Notes: generated by a model not told the origin, from the sequence alone. Positions 38,063-47,440 are shown, counted from the first letter of the stretch. The stretch: 64,000 bases of DNA from Endozoicomonas elysicola (GCF_000710775.1 NZ_JOJP01000001.1:3092744-3156743); one strand, 5' to 3'. A program made the numbers and translations.

Positions 38063-38097
38063 CCCGGGTTACTGATCATCAGCTAACCCGGGTTTTT
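38063..38097 (+). terminator. Terminator of pykF
   Basis: CCCGGGTTA pairs with TAACCCGGG around a 12-base loop that itself contains CTGATCATCAG, followed by five T. Strong and canonical. Confidence 0.9.
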
Positions 38098-38233
38098 CAT
38101 AATTACCCTTCTAATCTCTCCTCTATTTTCTTACTTAAGACTTAATTTCTAACGGTTAACTGCAAAGATCGTAAATACTTCTGCCATTTCTGCCGACAAA
38201 AAGAAGCAATACTTAATTTTTGGGCTAGGGCAG

Positions 38234-38782
38234 ATGAAAGGCATAATTTTCACCGAGTTTATAGAGATGGTGGAATCGCGATTTTCCGTTGAAGTTGCAG
38301 AACAGGTAATTGAAGCTGCCAATCTCCCATCGGGCGGCAGTTACACATCCCTGGGAACCTACTCTCATCATGAAATCCTGAAGTTAGTTATTAAGCTATC
38401 TTCTATCAGCGGTGCTAACCCAGCAGATATGCAGGTAGTCTTCGGAGAATATTTGTTTACCCGGTTTCACGAGGTGCATCCAGAGTTTTTTGATGGTATG
38501 GAAGGGTCTTTTGAATTTCTGGGTAAAGTACAGGGCTATATTCATATGGAGGTGCAGAAACTGTATCCAGAGGCTAACCCTCCGAAGTTGGTCTGTAAGC
38601 GAATTGACGATAACCATATGGAGTTGTTCTATCAGTCCCATCGCCCATTTGCTCCGCTTGCACTAGGTTTGATTAAAGGTTGCGCTATCCATTTTGGAGA
38701 AAATCTGACGATTCATTATGAACCACTTCCAGGCACTGGAGATGGTACCGAGGCTCGTTTTCACCTGACCCTTGAAGGATGA
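38234..38782 (+). CDS. H-NOX heme nitric-oxide-binding sensor
   Basis: A 182-residue heme protein that senses nitric oxide. The proximal heme ligand is His104 in GYIHMEVQKLYPEANPP, and the porphyrin-binding YxSxR motif is at residues 133-137 (YQSHR). The N-terminus MKGIIFTEFIEMVE and FGEYLFTRF are typical. No distal Tyr pattern for O2 binding is obvious, so NO is the likely ligand, as in other facultative gammaproteobacteria. It is followed six bases after its stop by a hybrid histidine kinase, its expected partner. Confidence 0.93.
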   Translation: MKGIIFTEFIEMVESRFSVEVAEQVIEAANLPSGGSYTSLGTYSHHEILKLVIKLSSISGANPADMQVVFGEYLFTRFHEVHPEFFDGMEGSFEFLGKVQGYIHMEVQKLYPEANPPKLVCKRIDDNHMELFYQSHRPFAPLALGLIKGCAIHFGENLTIHYEPLPGTGDGTEARFHLTLEG

Positions 38783-38788
38783 TTGTTC

Positions 38789-40240
38789 ATGGACGAAAAG
38801 GCATGGGAAAAACGCTATGAGCGAGAGAAAGCAGCCCGACTACAGGCAGAAAGAATTGCAGAAGAAAAAACCAGGGAGATTTTCTATCGCAATCTTGAGT
38901 TAAAGAATCTGGCTGAAAATCTGGAGAGGCAGGTTAAGGAGCGCACCACAGAATTGGAAGCCAACAATCATCGTTTGATGGATTCCAGAAATGCGTTAAG
39001 GGATCAGCAAAAAGCATTACAGGAAATAAACCAGCGTCTTCATGATAAAGCCGTGGAGCTGGAAAAAGCCAGCCATCACAAATCACAGTTCCTGGCCAAT
39101 GTTTCCCATGAGCTAAGAACACCACTGAATAGTTTGATGATTCTGGCCAGCATTCTTGCTGATAATCAGGAGGGAAATCTTACATCCGACCAGGTTCAAT
39201 CCGTTCAGATAATCTTCAATAGTGCCAACGAGTTACTGGAGATTATTGAAGATATACTGGATATGTCGAAAGCAGAGGCTGGTGAACTCAGTATTCATCA
39301 CGAAGATATTTTGCTGGGTGATATATGGCGAAGTCTTACTGATCAGTTTATGCCCATCAGTAAGGAGAAAGAGGTTAACTTTGAAGTGGTCTGTGCACCC
39401 AATCTTCCCGAATGGATACATACGGACCGAAAGCGGCTTAAGCAAGTTTTGAAAAATTTATTATCCAATGCTTTCAAGTTCACGCCCAAAAACGGTTCCG
39501 TAAAACTTCTGATCCACAAAGAAGCCTGGCGCCTGGGGAAGGAGTACTCGTCAGAAGGACTGGTTTTTCAAGTTATTGACGATGGTGTAGGGATCCCAAT
39601 TGAGAAACAGGAGACTGTTTTTCAGATGTTCAAGCAGGCCGATGGAACAACAAGCCGAAAATATGGTGGTACAGGTCTGGGTCTCTCAATTTCACGGAAA
39701 CTTGCGCGCTTACTTGAGGGAGACCTGACACTGGAGAGTGAAGAAAACAAGGGGGCAACGTTCTCTCTGCTCCTACCGCCATTAACGTTGGTCACCACAG
39801 AAGAATCCATTCGAAACGTAAACAGTGACTTTATTATTGTCAGCGAAGAAGAGATAACTGAACCTTTTGCAGGGCAACAGGTGCTACTGGTGGATGATGA
39901 CCTGAGAAACAGCTTTGCATTATCACGATTATTAGAGAGTTATGGACTCAGAGTGCATCTGGCAGAGAGTGGCCAGCAGGCATTGGAGTTTCTGGAAGAA
40001 AATAACCAGATAGAGTTACTTTTACTGGATATGATGATGCCAGTTATGGATGGCTGCGAGGTTCTTAAAAAGCTGAGAAGTAAAGTAGAGTTTCGACTAA
40101 TGCCCGTGATTATGCTGACAGCCAGTATGTTGAAAGAGGATGAAATGCGCTGTCGTGCTGCAGGTGCGGATGACTATCTGCAGAAGCCTGTGGAAATAAG
40201 GGTGCTTATGGATCACATACGAAGCTGGATTACTGCATGA
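38789..40240 (+). CDS. Hybrid histidine kinase, partner of H-NOX (HnoK-type)
   Basis: A cytoplasmic kinase of 483 residues with no membrane span. It has an N-terminal coiled coil (about 5-95), a HisKA domain with phospho-acceptor His about 107 in FLANVSHELRTPLNSLM, and an HATPase domain with NLLSNAFKFTP, DDGVGIP and GGTGLGLSIS. A C-terminal receiver (about 365-483) carries the phospho-Asp in LLLLDMMMPVMDG. Absence of its own sensor domain and the H-NOX gene just upstream indicate that heme-bound NO controls its autophosphorylation. AAGGA is nine bases before ATG 38789, favouring it over TTG 38783. No HPt or output protein is adjacent. Confidence 0.92.
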   Translation: MDEKAWEKRYEREKAARLQAERIAEEKTREIFYRNLELKNLAENLERQVKERTTELEANNHRLMDSRNALRDQQKALQEINQRLHDKAVELEKASHHKSQFLANVSHELRTPLNSLMILASILADNQEGNLTSDQVQSVQIIFNSANELLEIIEDILDMSKAEAGELSIHHEDILLGDIWRSLTDQFMPISKEKEVNFEVVCAPNLPEWIHTDRKRLKQVLKNLLSNAFKFTPKNGSVKLLIHKEAWRLGKEYSSEGLVFQVIDDGVGIPIEKQETVFQMFKQADGTTSRKYGGTGLGLSISRKLARLLEGDLTLESEENKGATFSLLLPPLTLVTTEESIRNVNSDFIIVSEEEITEPFAGQQVLLVDDDLRNSFALSRLLESYGLRVHLAESGQQALEFLEENNQIELLLLDMMMPVMDGCEVLKKLRSKVEFRLMPVIMLTASMLKEDEMRCRAAGADDYLQKPVEIRVLMDHIRSWITA

Positions 40241-40260
40241 ATAGCGTTTTGTGACTTTTG

Positions 40261-41259
40261 TTATTGTTGTAATAACGAGGCATATTTCTCTCGATCAACA
40301 TTCCCTCCACTCCCCACAGCGACCACGGTCTCATTTTTAAAGAGTTCTGGTTTTTCCATCAGTGCTGCAATTGCAACAGCACCGCTGGGTTCCAGCACAA
40401 GATTCATCTCGCTGAAAGCGAGTCTGACGGCCTCATGAACCTTCTGCGAACTAACTGTAATACCCTTAACGCCGGTCTGAAGGATGATATCCAGGTTAGC
40501 AACTCCAGGCTCAAGTGCCATCAAGGCATCACAATCACAAAGAGTATTTCCCGGTGCGCGACTACGTTTGCCATTTTTGAGTGATAGATTCATGCCTTGA
40601 TAACCATCGACCTCTATGGCCCACACCTGTACATCTTTATCGAATGCCAGGCTTGATCCGGCAACGAGACTACCACCACCTACTGGACAAAGCAGGTGAT
40701 GACAGTTGTTTTGCATGTCATGAAGCTGCTCCTGAAGCTCTAGTGCGACAGAGGCCTGCCCTACAATAATCTGGTAGTCATCAAAAGGATGTAAGAGGGT
40801 TGCGCCATGGGTTTTAGCCAACTCCTGGGCCATGTTGCTTGCGGCTTCCTCTCTGGATGGGGTGTTTGAGTCACAAAGGGTAATATGAGCACCATAATAT
40901 CTCGCATTTTTAATTTTGGACTCTGGCGCATCATGGGGCATTACAAGGCGAACAGGAATATTAAGTATTTGTCCTGCTGCAGCGAGACCTGCAGCAAAAT
41001 TTCCTGAGGAGTATGCGGTAACGCCTTGTTCCTTTTGTACTTTGTCGAGATTTAAGAGTCTATAGAGAGCGCCACGGAATTTGAATGCACCAGTAATTTG
41101 CAGTGATTCAGCTTTAACCAATACTTCGCCTTGGATTAGGTTACTCAAAAAATCTGATCTTATGAGTGGTGTGGTGCGGACGAATTTCCTGATCTGATCA
41201 AAAGCACTGCTGAGTACCTGGTAGTTCGGAAGTGTACTAATAACTGGGACTGCTGACAT
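40261..41259 (-). CDS. PLP-dependent threonine/serine dehydratase-like enzyme
   Basis: A 332-residue fold-type II PLP enzyme. The Schiff-base lysine lies in ITGAFKFRGALYRL, the phosphate-binding loop is CPVGGGSLVAGS, and SSGNFAAGLAAAG is the substrate Asn loop (SSGN). The C-terminus keeps EPSGAVAIAAL and VGSGGNVD. It lacks the ACT regulatory domain of biosynthetic IlvA, so it resembles catabolic threonine dehydratase or serine racemase. I chose ATG 41259 by homology. The frame is open to 41346, but that part is hydrophobic and unlike the family. It converges with the kinase gene. Confidence 0.85.
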   Translation of the reverse strand: MSAVPVISTLPNYQVLSSAFDQIRKFVRTTPLIRSDFLSNLIQGEVLVKAESLQITGAFKFRGALYRLLNLDKVQKEQGVTAYSSGNFAAGLAAAGQILNIPVRLVMPHDAPESKIKNARYYGAHITLCDSNTPSREEAASNMAQELAKTHGATLLHPFDDYQIIVGQASVALELQEQLHDMQNNCHHLLCPVGGGSLVAGSSLAFDKDVQVWAIEVDGYQGMNLSLKNGKRSRAPGNTLCDCDALMALEPGVANLDIILQTGVKGITVSSQKVHEAVRLAFSEMNLVLEPSGAVAIAALMEKPELFKNETVVAVGSGGNVDREKYASLLQQ

Positions 41260-41386
41260 AACCCTGATAATCAAAAAGTTGACGACGATTGAAAGTATGC
41301 AAGCAGCTCCAATGTCACTACGACAGAACTCCCAGCCAACATACAAGATAGTCGATGATTCGAGTTTAGGGTTGCGAGTTGTTCGC

Positions 41387-43174
41387 TCAGACGATTCTAA
41401 TTGGGACGTCTCTCATCAAAAAATGTGCCTCGGTGGCAGCCGGTTTTACCATTCGATTGATTATCTCAGTAACAATGGACGGTATTGCTCCACATGAGGT
41501 TAATAGTGCAACAGTCATTGGGCAGATCACTGATTTTACTGGCCTGCTTAAGAAGCCAAAGTAAGAGAAGACATCAGCAATGATGGTACCAGCAGCACCA
41601 GCTATTGATGTAAACCGGTACGTTTTGCCCATAAGTTCATTCAGGAATTCGGGAATTCTGGCCTCCAGCTGGCTGCCCAGATAATACATGGTTTCACAGA
41701 TACGTTTGAATAGAGGATTAACTGAGCTGCTCATGTCATTGTTCTGCGATTGCTCACCGCACTGGACCAGGCCGTCAATCAAGCCAATGCTTCCCATGAC
41801 AATTATTGCCGCCATGGCAAATTCAGGATGGCCAAGATAACTGGCAATATCTGCACTTACCGTGCCTGCTGTTGCGTGGATTGCAACACGTTGTAATATC
41901 ACTTTGATTACTTTTTTCGCATCCAGAGTTAAATCTTCGTTATCTACAGTTGTTTGTCTTAGTCCTTTGCAGGTAAGCACCGCTGCTAATATTGTTGGAA
42001 GAATAATAGTTAAAGGGCAGATAATTGGTTGAATAAACTCTGCATTCAAGATGCCTGCATCATTCATATGAGAAAGCAGGTCTGCCGGTACAGTAGATGC
42101 TGCTGCTATCCATGAACAGTTGTAATATAACTGCTTAAAAGCACTGATTGATGCGCCTGGTATACACTCCCGAATACTAAGCAGGCTTTGATGCACCCAG
42201 TTGCAGAATGAAAGCACATAGGAACTGCACTCCCTGTTTTTTTCACCAATCTTATAAGCACCATCGGTCAATCCAACGAATGACATGATTAAGATAGAAG
42301 CGCCAGCATAATATGGATGATTGAGATAGTTCAGTGAATCGGCAAGAGCAGTGCTTGATGCTGCATGACGGAACCAGCGTTTGATAGCAATCAAAATGAT
42401 ATCATCTACCGTTAATTTTTGTTTATCGCGCTCATTACTGGCATTAAGGCTATCCAGAAAGTTAGTAACCGTATCGGTTGAAGCTTGTGACACACTTTGT
42501 TGACGCATAGCAGGTGTGCTGCAGCTGCTTAGTAAAGAAATGCTTTCAGCGCTGCTCTCAGGCATCAGTAAATGGCTCGCTCCTGAGCCAGAAGTGTGGG
42601 CTGTTAAGATCGGGAGGCTTGCAAGAGATGAATCTGGATCACTTTCTGAACGCTCAGAATTATCCGGTCTGGGTAGATTACAAATACTATCAGGTAGTAT
42701 TGGAGCTTCAGATAAGTGGATTCTTTGACTTTTGGTTGAGTCAACTCTGCTTTCTACGATATCGGGGCATGATTTGACTTTTTTTAAGTTACTTTGACCA
42801 TGGTTGGTGTGGATTTGTCTCTCTGATAAAGAGCAAAGATATGAACCGGGATCACTTTCTGAACGCACAGAATTGTCCAGTCGGGAGGGGTTACAAACAC
42901 TATTAGATTGTGTTGGGTGTTCATCTAAGCGGATTGTATGACTTATAACTGAGTAAGCGCTGCCCTTTACTATATCGGGGCATGATTTGACTCTTCGCAA
43001 GTTACTTTGAACAGAAACGATATCTGAACCGTCTGTTTTTACAATGGTACTGGCTAGAGAAACTGAAGACTCTGTTAAGTCAGAAGGTTTTTTGTATAAA
43101 GGTGGGTTAGTTTTTTTTCTGTAAATATCCGGCAGCGATACAGCTCTGGCCTGATTTCCTATTGAAATCGTCAT
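41387..43174 (-). CDS. Unknown multispan membrane protein with 14-3-3-type motifs in N-terminal repeats
   Basis: A 595-residue protein that I do not recognise. Residues 1-255 are Ser-rich and hydrophilic and contain a tandem duplication (57-116 and 128-187), each copy with VKSCPDI and RSESDP. RSESDP (104-109, 175-180) fits the RSxSxP form of phospho-dependent 14-3-3 docking sites exactly; RAVSLP (10-15) and RVKSCP (61-66) fit RxxSxP. Residues 256-595 hold two A-B pairs of hydrophobic units: A at about 256-316 and 420-478, with NHPYYAGASILIMSFVGLTDG versus GHPEFAMAAIIVMGSIGLIDG, and B at about 346-402 and 514-563, each with an ICP motif. No signal peptide. Host targeting is inference only. Confidence 0.7.
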   Translation of the reverse strand: MTISIGNQARAVSLPDIYRKKTNPPLYKKPSDLTESSVSLASTIVKTDGSDIVSVQSNLRRVKSCPDIVKGSAYSVISHTIRLDEHPTQSNSVCNPSRLDNSVRSESDPGSYLCSLSERQIHTNHGQSNLKKVKSCPDIVESRVDSTKSQRIHLSEAPILPDSICNLPRPDNSERSESDPDSSLASLPILTAHTSGSGASHLLMPESSAESISLLSSCSTPAMRQQSVSQASTDTVTNFLDSLNASNERDKQKLTVDDIILIAIKRWFRHAASSTALADSLNYLNHPYYAGASILIMSFVGLTDGAYKIGEKNRECSSYVLSFCNWVHQSLLSIRECIPGASISAFKQLYYNCSWIAAASTVPADLLSHMNDAGILNAEFIQPIICPLTIILPTILAAVLTCKGLRQTTVDNEDLTLDAKKVIKVILQRVAIHATAGTVSADIASYLGHPEFAMAAIIVMGSIGLIDGLVQCGEQSQNNDMSSSVNPLFKRICETMYYLGSQLEARIPEFLNELMGKTYRFTSIAGAAGTIIADVFSYFGFLSRPVKSVICPMTVALLTSCGAIPSIVTEIINRMVKPAATEAHFLMRDVPIRIV

Positions 43175-43308
43175 ATAACACTAAATCCCCCTAAAATAGC
43201 GCACACCTAATGACAAGTAGCCCTCATAGAAAGTTCATCAAATACTTGAGCAGAATAAGAAAGTACAGCAGCACTCACCGATCTGTGCGATGAGTGCAAA
43301 GGGAGGGT

Positions 43309-44970
43309 TTAGTTAAGGCAAGTTTTTCCAATTACCGGAATATCAAGAGGGTCGCAGTTATAAATCAGCCTTCCCCGGTCACCATGGAGATAATCAAGTG
43401 AAATTGCCGAACGAGCGGATGGAGCCATACTGGTTGCTGCCTCGTTCTGAAGCTCAGAGAGTGGTCGTGGGTAACTGGCCCAGTCTTTGGGTGGATGCCA
43501 GCCTGGTGGTGAGGCGATCCTGGCTCTTGTGCCATTGATTGGATATAGAGCTCGACGATCCAGAATGGCCTGGGCCATTCTGCCAACCCTGCGGGGGTGT
43601 TCGCTGGCCAGATTATTGTATTCACCAGGATCGTCCGCAACATTGTAGAGCTCATGGGTTACCGTCGTGGCCAAGGGCTCCATTGTCACCCACTGTACCA
43701 GTTTCCAATCACCATCAATGGCAGTAAAGCCGAATGAGTTGTAGATGGGGATTTCGGATGCAAAGAAAATGCTCTCATCCCTGGATATCTCCTTATTCTC
43801 CAGCAGGGCAGGCAGCATATTTATGCCATCGAACTCCAGTTCATTTTGAGGCTTAATGCCCGCAGCAGCTGCCAGAGATGGAAAGACATCCATAACCGTC
43901 ATGGTCTGTTTCAGGTTAGAACCTTCCGGAACTTTCTCAGGCCAGCGGATCAGTGAAACAACCCGAATTCCACCCTCATAAACTTCAGCTTTGCCGCCTC
44001 GAAAGGGGGTATTGTCACCACCACCCCGTCCATGAACCCGGGTTGCCCCATTATCGGAGAAAAACAGGACAATCGTGTTATCTGCAATACCTTCTTCCTC
44101 AAGAGTATCCAACACCCGGCCAACGGATTGGTCCATGGCATCCACGACTGCAGCATAAAGAGGGCGACGACTCTCAACCCCGGAGAGTTTAGCCAGTTTG
44201 GATATTTTATCGGAAGGGCTTCGGGCTGGAGGCCGTTCATCTTTCATGTCGGCGTATTTGGCCACCAGATCATCCGGAGCTGCCAAAGGTTCGTGGGGAG
44301 CCAGAAAGGGAAGATAGAGAAAGAAAGGCCGGTTTTTATCCCGGTTCTTAATCCACTCTGAAGTGTGATCTGCCAGCATAAAGGTTTCATAACCTTCCAT
44401 ACCGCCATTCTCACCCTTAACAGTGTTAGCCAGAGACTTACCATTCTCCTGAAAGTCTGCCCCACCCAATGCATTGAAGGGAGGGTAATAACCGACATCG
44501 GTATGTAGGTGACCATAAAAATGATCAAACCCACGCTCGTTAGGGTGAAAGACCTGTTGTGAGTGGCCAAGGTGCCATTTTCCAACAATAGCGGTTTGAT
44601 AGCCCGCAGCCTGGAAGCTTTCCGGCATAAAATGTTCATCCGTATGAACGCCGCCACTATCCCAGGGCAGCAGGACACTGTAGCCAACGCCAAGGCGCAT
44701 AGGGTCCCGCCCTGTCATCAGTGCCGCACGGGTAGGGGAACAGATTGGGGCAGTATAGAAACGGTCAAGGGTCATGCCTTCTTCTGCAAGGCCATCCAGC
44801 GATGGGGTGTCTATACCTGATCCCCTGAAACCGGGGTCTGCATAGCCGATATCATCCGCCACCATAATGATGATATTCGGTTTATCCGGAACCGGTGGAT
44901 TATTTTCGGCAAGTGCTGGGAGGCTGACAGCAACAGCAGCTGCGAGAGCAGTCTTTATTATTTTTTTCAT
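43309..44970 (-). CDS. Secreted type I (formylglycine) sulfatase
   Basis: A 553-residue exported hydrolase with signal peptide MKKIIKTALAAAVAVSLPALA. Metal-binding Asp residues lie in MVADDIGYADPG. The catalytic cysteine that is oxidised to formylglycine is Cys77 in APICSPTRAALMTGR, the classic CxPxR. Later ligands appear in GKWHLGH and LFFSDNGATRVHG. It removes sulfate esters; the substrate could be a sulfated sterol, phenol or sugar. It is the last of four same-strand genes and starts 23 bases after the SDR gene ends. A formylglycine-generating enzyme (or AtsB) must be encoded elsewhere. Confidence 0.93.
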   Translation of the reverse strand: MKKIIKTALAAAVAVSLPALAENNPPVPDKPNIIIMVADDIGYADPGFRGSGIDTPSLDGLAEEGMTLDRFYTAPICSPTRAALMTGRDPMRLGVGYSVLLPWDSGGVHTDEHFMPESFQAAGYQTAIVGKWHLGHSQQVFHPNERGFDHFYGHLHTDVGYYPPFNALGGADFQENGKSLANTVKGENGGMEGYETFMLADHTSEWIKNRDKNRPFFLYLPFLAPHEPLAAPDDLVAKYADMKDERPPARSPSDKISKLAKLSGVESRRPLYAAVVDAMDQSVGRVLDTLEEEGIADNTIVLFFSDNGATRVHGRGGGDNTPFRGGKAEVYEGGIRVVSLIRWPEKVPEGSNLKQTMTVMDVFPSLAAAAGIKPQNELEFDGINMLPALLENKEISRDESIFFASEIPIYNSFGFTAIDGDWKLVQWVTMEPLATTVTHELYNVADDPGEYNNLASEHPRRVGRMAQAILDRRALYPINGTRARIASPPGWHPPKDWASYPRPLSELQNEAATSMAPSARSAISLDYLHGDRGRLIYNCDPLDIPVIGKTCLN

Positions 44971-44993
44971 TAGTAGTGCTCTTTTTAATAGAC

Positions 44994-45812
44994 TCAGGCC
45001 GCCCTGGATTGTCTGGCAATTTTCACCATGGGTTTCAGGATAGCAGTCGGTAGTAGTCGTTTAATAATGTCCATAATGATGGCATCTTTACCAATTCTCA
45101 GACGGACTTTGTTCTTTTCAATGGCTTCAATAATCTCATTGGCGGCAAATTCCGGAGTAACTCCCATCTTTTGAGCCATTTTGTAGTTTCGTTTCGCAAC
45201 GGCAATATTGTCAGACTCTTTGAGTGTTGCCTGTATCATTTCGGTTTTAATGCATCCCGGATGGACTGAAGTGACTCCGACACCATCGTCTTTCAACTCA
45301 GACCAGAGTGTTTCACTTAATCCTCGAACACCTGCTTTAGTCGCACAGTAGGAACCCTGATTAGGCAGCCCTGTATAGGCAGCCATACTTGAGAGGTTAA
45401 CAATATGAGCATCTTTGGACTGTTTTAAGGCATTCAGGAAAAAGTGACAACCGTATATCGTTCCCCACAGATTAATATTGATCATCCGCTCCCAGTCAGT
45501 CAGCGAGTGGGTCGCCATGCTTTTCTGAATGGTGATGCCAGCATTGTTAATCAATAAATTGATGGTTCCAAACTTTGTAATAACGGCAGTGGCCATCTGT
45601 TCCATCTGCTCACGATTGCCAATGTCGGTGGTAAACAACAGAACATCAATACCTGGGCGCTGAACTTGCTTTTTGGTTTCCTCAAGCGCCTGGAGATTGA
45701 TGTCAATAAGAGCAAGGTGGCAACCGCGACTGGCAAGCTGTTTAGCAAGAGAACGACCCAAACCACCACCAGCACCGGTAATAACGGCAACATGTCCTTT
45801 TTTTATTTTCAT
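44994..45812 (-). CDS. SDR family oxidoreductase
   Basis: A 272-residue classical short-chain dehydrogenase. The cofactor loop is VITGAGGGLGRSLA (TGxxxGxG), LLINNAGITIQ is the NAG motif, and the catalytic Ser-Tyr-Lys lie in VNLSSMAAYTGLPNQGSYCATKAG. The Asp in ALIDIN after the second strand suggests NAD preference. The C-terminus has basic, weakly hydrophobic ends, as in SDRs acting on lipophilic substrates. It begins 21 bases after the DUF4260 gene. A ketone or alcohol substrate shared with the neighbouring enoate reductase is plausible. Confidence 0.9.
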   Translation of the reverse strand: MKIKKGHVAVITGAGGGLGRSLAKQLASRGCHLALIDINLQALEETKKQVQRPGIDVLLFTTDIGNREQMEQMATAVITKFGTINLLINNAGITIQKSMATHSLTDWERMININLWGTIYGCHFFLNALKQSKDAHIVNLSSMAAYTGLPNQGSYCATKAGVRGLSETLWSELKDDGVGVTSVHPGCIKTEMIQATLKESDNIAVAKRNYKMAQKMGVTPEFAANEIIEAIEKNKVRLRIGKDAIIMDIIKRLLPTAILKPMVKIARQSRAA

Positions 45813-45833
45813 TGTCAGGTTAACTCAGTCAGA

Positions 45834-46223
45834 TTATTTCAGCAGGGGCGTATCAATTGGTAACTGATTCGTCCCCAGATCGGTGTGGCAGAAGCTGTCT
45901 TCATATTTCAGCCCCCAGCCAATCGTACGATCGAATGCGCAGTGGGCTAACCATACAAGGCCGATCTGTTGCGCCATTGGAATCTCAACAGTAAGCCCTA
46001 CAACCAGCAACAGGGTTGGCCAGATAAAGCAATGCACCAAATTGTAGGTAAAGGCTCCAAATGATTTACTTCTGAGATAGCCCAGTATGGAGAGATCAGG
46101 CAGAGCAAAGGTCAGGGCAAAAAACAACCATGAAAAGCCGAAGTAATGGTACAAGTAGAGGCTGCAGGCCAGAACTGCCGTTGCTTCCAATCGTTTCTGA
46201 ATCGTCGGATCAGTAAACTTCAT
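45834..46223 (-). CDS. DUF4260 family small membrane protein
   Basis: A 129-residue protein with about four hydrophobic segments and the DUF4260 signatures FALTFALPDLSILGYL, AFTYNLVHCFIWP and WLAHCAFDRTIGWGLKYED. The His/Asp clusters inside predicted helices suggest a catalytic or metal-binding role, but the family has no established function. ATG 46223 overlaps the stop codon of the reductase gene (ATGA), so the two are translationally coupled. A longer start at 46301 would overlap the upstream gene much more and is less likely. Confidence 0.8.
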   Translation of the reverse strand: MKFTDPTIQKRLEATAVLACSLYLYHYFGFSWLFFALTFALPDLSILGYLRSKSFGAFTYNLVHCFIWPTLLLVVGLTVEIPMAQQIGLVWLAHCAFDRTIGWGLKYEDSFCHTDLGTNQLPIDTPLLK

Positions 46224-47440
46224 GCAACCTGTTCCTGCTTGATGTTCAACGGACAGTGAACGCCACCAGGCACTTCGATTGTCGTCACACAACGGTTGCA
46301 ATGGGTGCAGCCATTTACATAGTTACTTTGCTGAACCATGGCATTTTTGACGTAATCAGGATCTTTAATTAGCGCACGACCAATCTGAACAAAATCGATG
46401 CCTTCAGCCATGACCGTTTCCAGGCTTTCCATGGTGTGGCAGCCACCGATATAAACCAGCTGGGCATTTTTTACCCGGTCGCGAACCCGCTTACAGCCTT
46501 CCAGAAAATAGAGTTCTTCGTATGGGTATTCCTTGAACATCTTTGGGCCCATGAATTTGAAGGCGGCTTTCATGATGGGGTTGGTTTGCGACTCTGCCAT
46601 ACCCTCAGCAATTGAGTCGCCCCGGAACATGTGCATCACGTTGTAACTACTGGTGCCGCCACTGGTAATCAGGGCGTCTATACCGCCTTTATCAAGATGG
46701 GCCGCCACTTCAATGGCTTCATCCCTTGATAAGCCGCCACGAACTGCATCGGTCAGCCCCATTTTCCCAAGAATTGGAAAATCATCACCAACTGCTTTAC
46801 GAACCGCTTCAAGGGCACGGAGTGGAAGGCGCATACGGTTTTCGAGGCTTCCCCCGTAGCGGTCAGTCCGTTTGTTGGTCTTGGGGCTAATAAACTGGCT
46901 CAGACCATAGCCATGACCGAAATGAATTTCGATGGCATCAAAGCCAATCTCCTTCATCATCAACCCAGCCTCATAATAGGTACTGACCATATAGTCGATG
47001 TCTTTCTCAGTCATGGCATCAGACCATGGCTTACCAACTGTCAGCCCTAACGGATTGACCATTGCAGTAGGGCCTTTTGGGCGCTTCAACCGCTGGAGTT
47101 TACGGTTTTTGGAAAAGTGGCCGCAGTGAGCCATCTGGCCAGAAACTCTGGCGCCTGTAGATTTCAGGTCGGCAAGCATATCGCCCAGAGGCTTACGGAC
47201 GTAGTCGCCCATATACATCATCTGGTCATTGACCCGACCATCAGGGTCTGTGGTGCAATAACCGATGGTGGTCATGCCAACACCGCCATCACAAAACTGT
47301 CGATGAAACTTATGCAAAGCCTCACCGGGAATGCCATCCGGTGTCTTACCTTCAAAGGTGGCAGCCTTGATGATACGGTTACGAAGTTCAAGTGTTCCCA
47401 GCTTTGCGGGGCTGAATGCTTTCTGGAGTAGTTGGCTCAT
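46220..47440 (-). CDS. Old-yellow-enzyme-like NADH:flavin oxidoreductase
   Basis: A 406-residue FMN protein with the OYE barrel. The N-terminus is LGTLELRNRIIKAATFEG; EIHFGHGYGLSQFISP is the substrate-binding His-x-x-His region, then TDRYGGSLENRMRLPLRAL, and a phosphate loop in IGGCHTMESLETVMAEG and FVQIGRALI. The C-terminal cysteines CTHCNRCVTTI resemble the Fe-S site of 2,4-dienoyl-CoA reductase and enoate reductases, but the second flavin/NAD domain of those enzymes is absent. It reduces activated C=C bonds. First gene of the putative operon, 107 bases from the divergent TetR gene. Confidence 0.88.
   Translation of the reverse strand: MSQLLQKAFSPAKLGTLELRNRIIKAATFEGKTPDGIPGEALHKFHRQFCDGGVGMTTIGYCTTDPDGRVNDQMMYMGDYVRKPLGDMLADLKSTGARVSGQMAHCGHFSKNRKLQRLKRPKGPTAMVNPLGLTVGKPWSDAMTEKDIDYMVSTYYEAGLMMKEIGFDAIEIHFGHGYGLSQFISPKTNKRTDRYGGSLENRMRLPLRALEAVRKAVGDDFPILGKMGLTDAVRGGLSRDEAIEVAAHLDKGGIDALITSGGTSSYNVMHMFRGDSIAEGMAESQTNPIMKAAFKFMGPKMFKEYPYEELYFLEGCKRVRDRVKNAQLVYIGGCHTMESLETVMAEGIDFVQIGRALIKDPDYVKNAMVQQSNYVNGCTHCNRCVTTIEVPGGVHCPLNIKQEQVA

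Noticed and set aside
42614-43006. N-terminal tandem repeat of the 41387-43174 protein as a possible assembly duplication
   Set aside because: The two copies differ at many residues and codons, so they are an old duplication, not a sequencing artefact.
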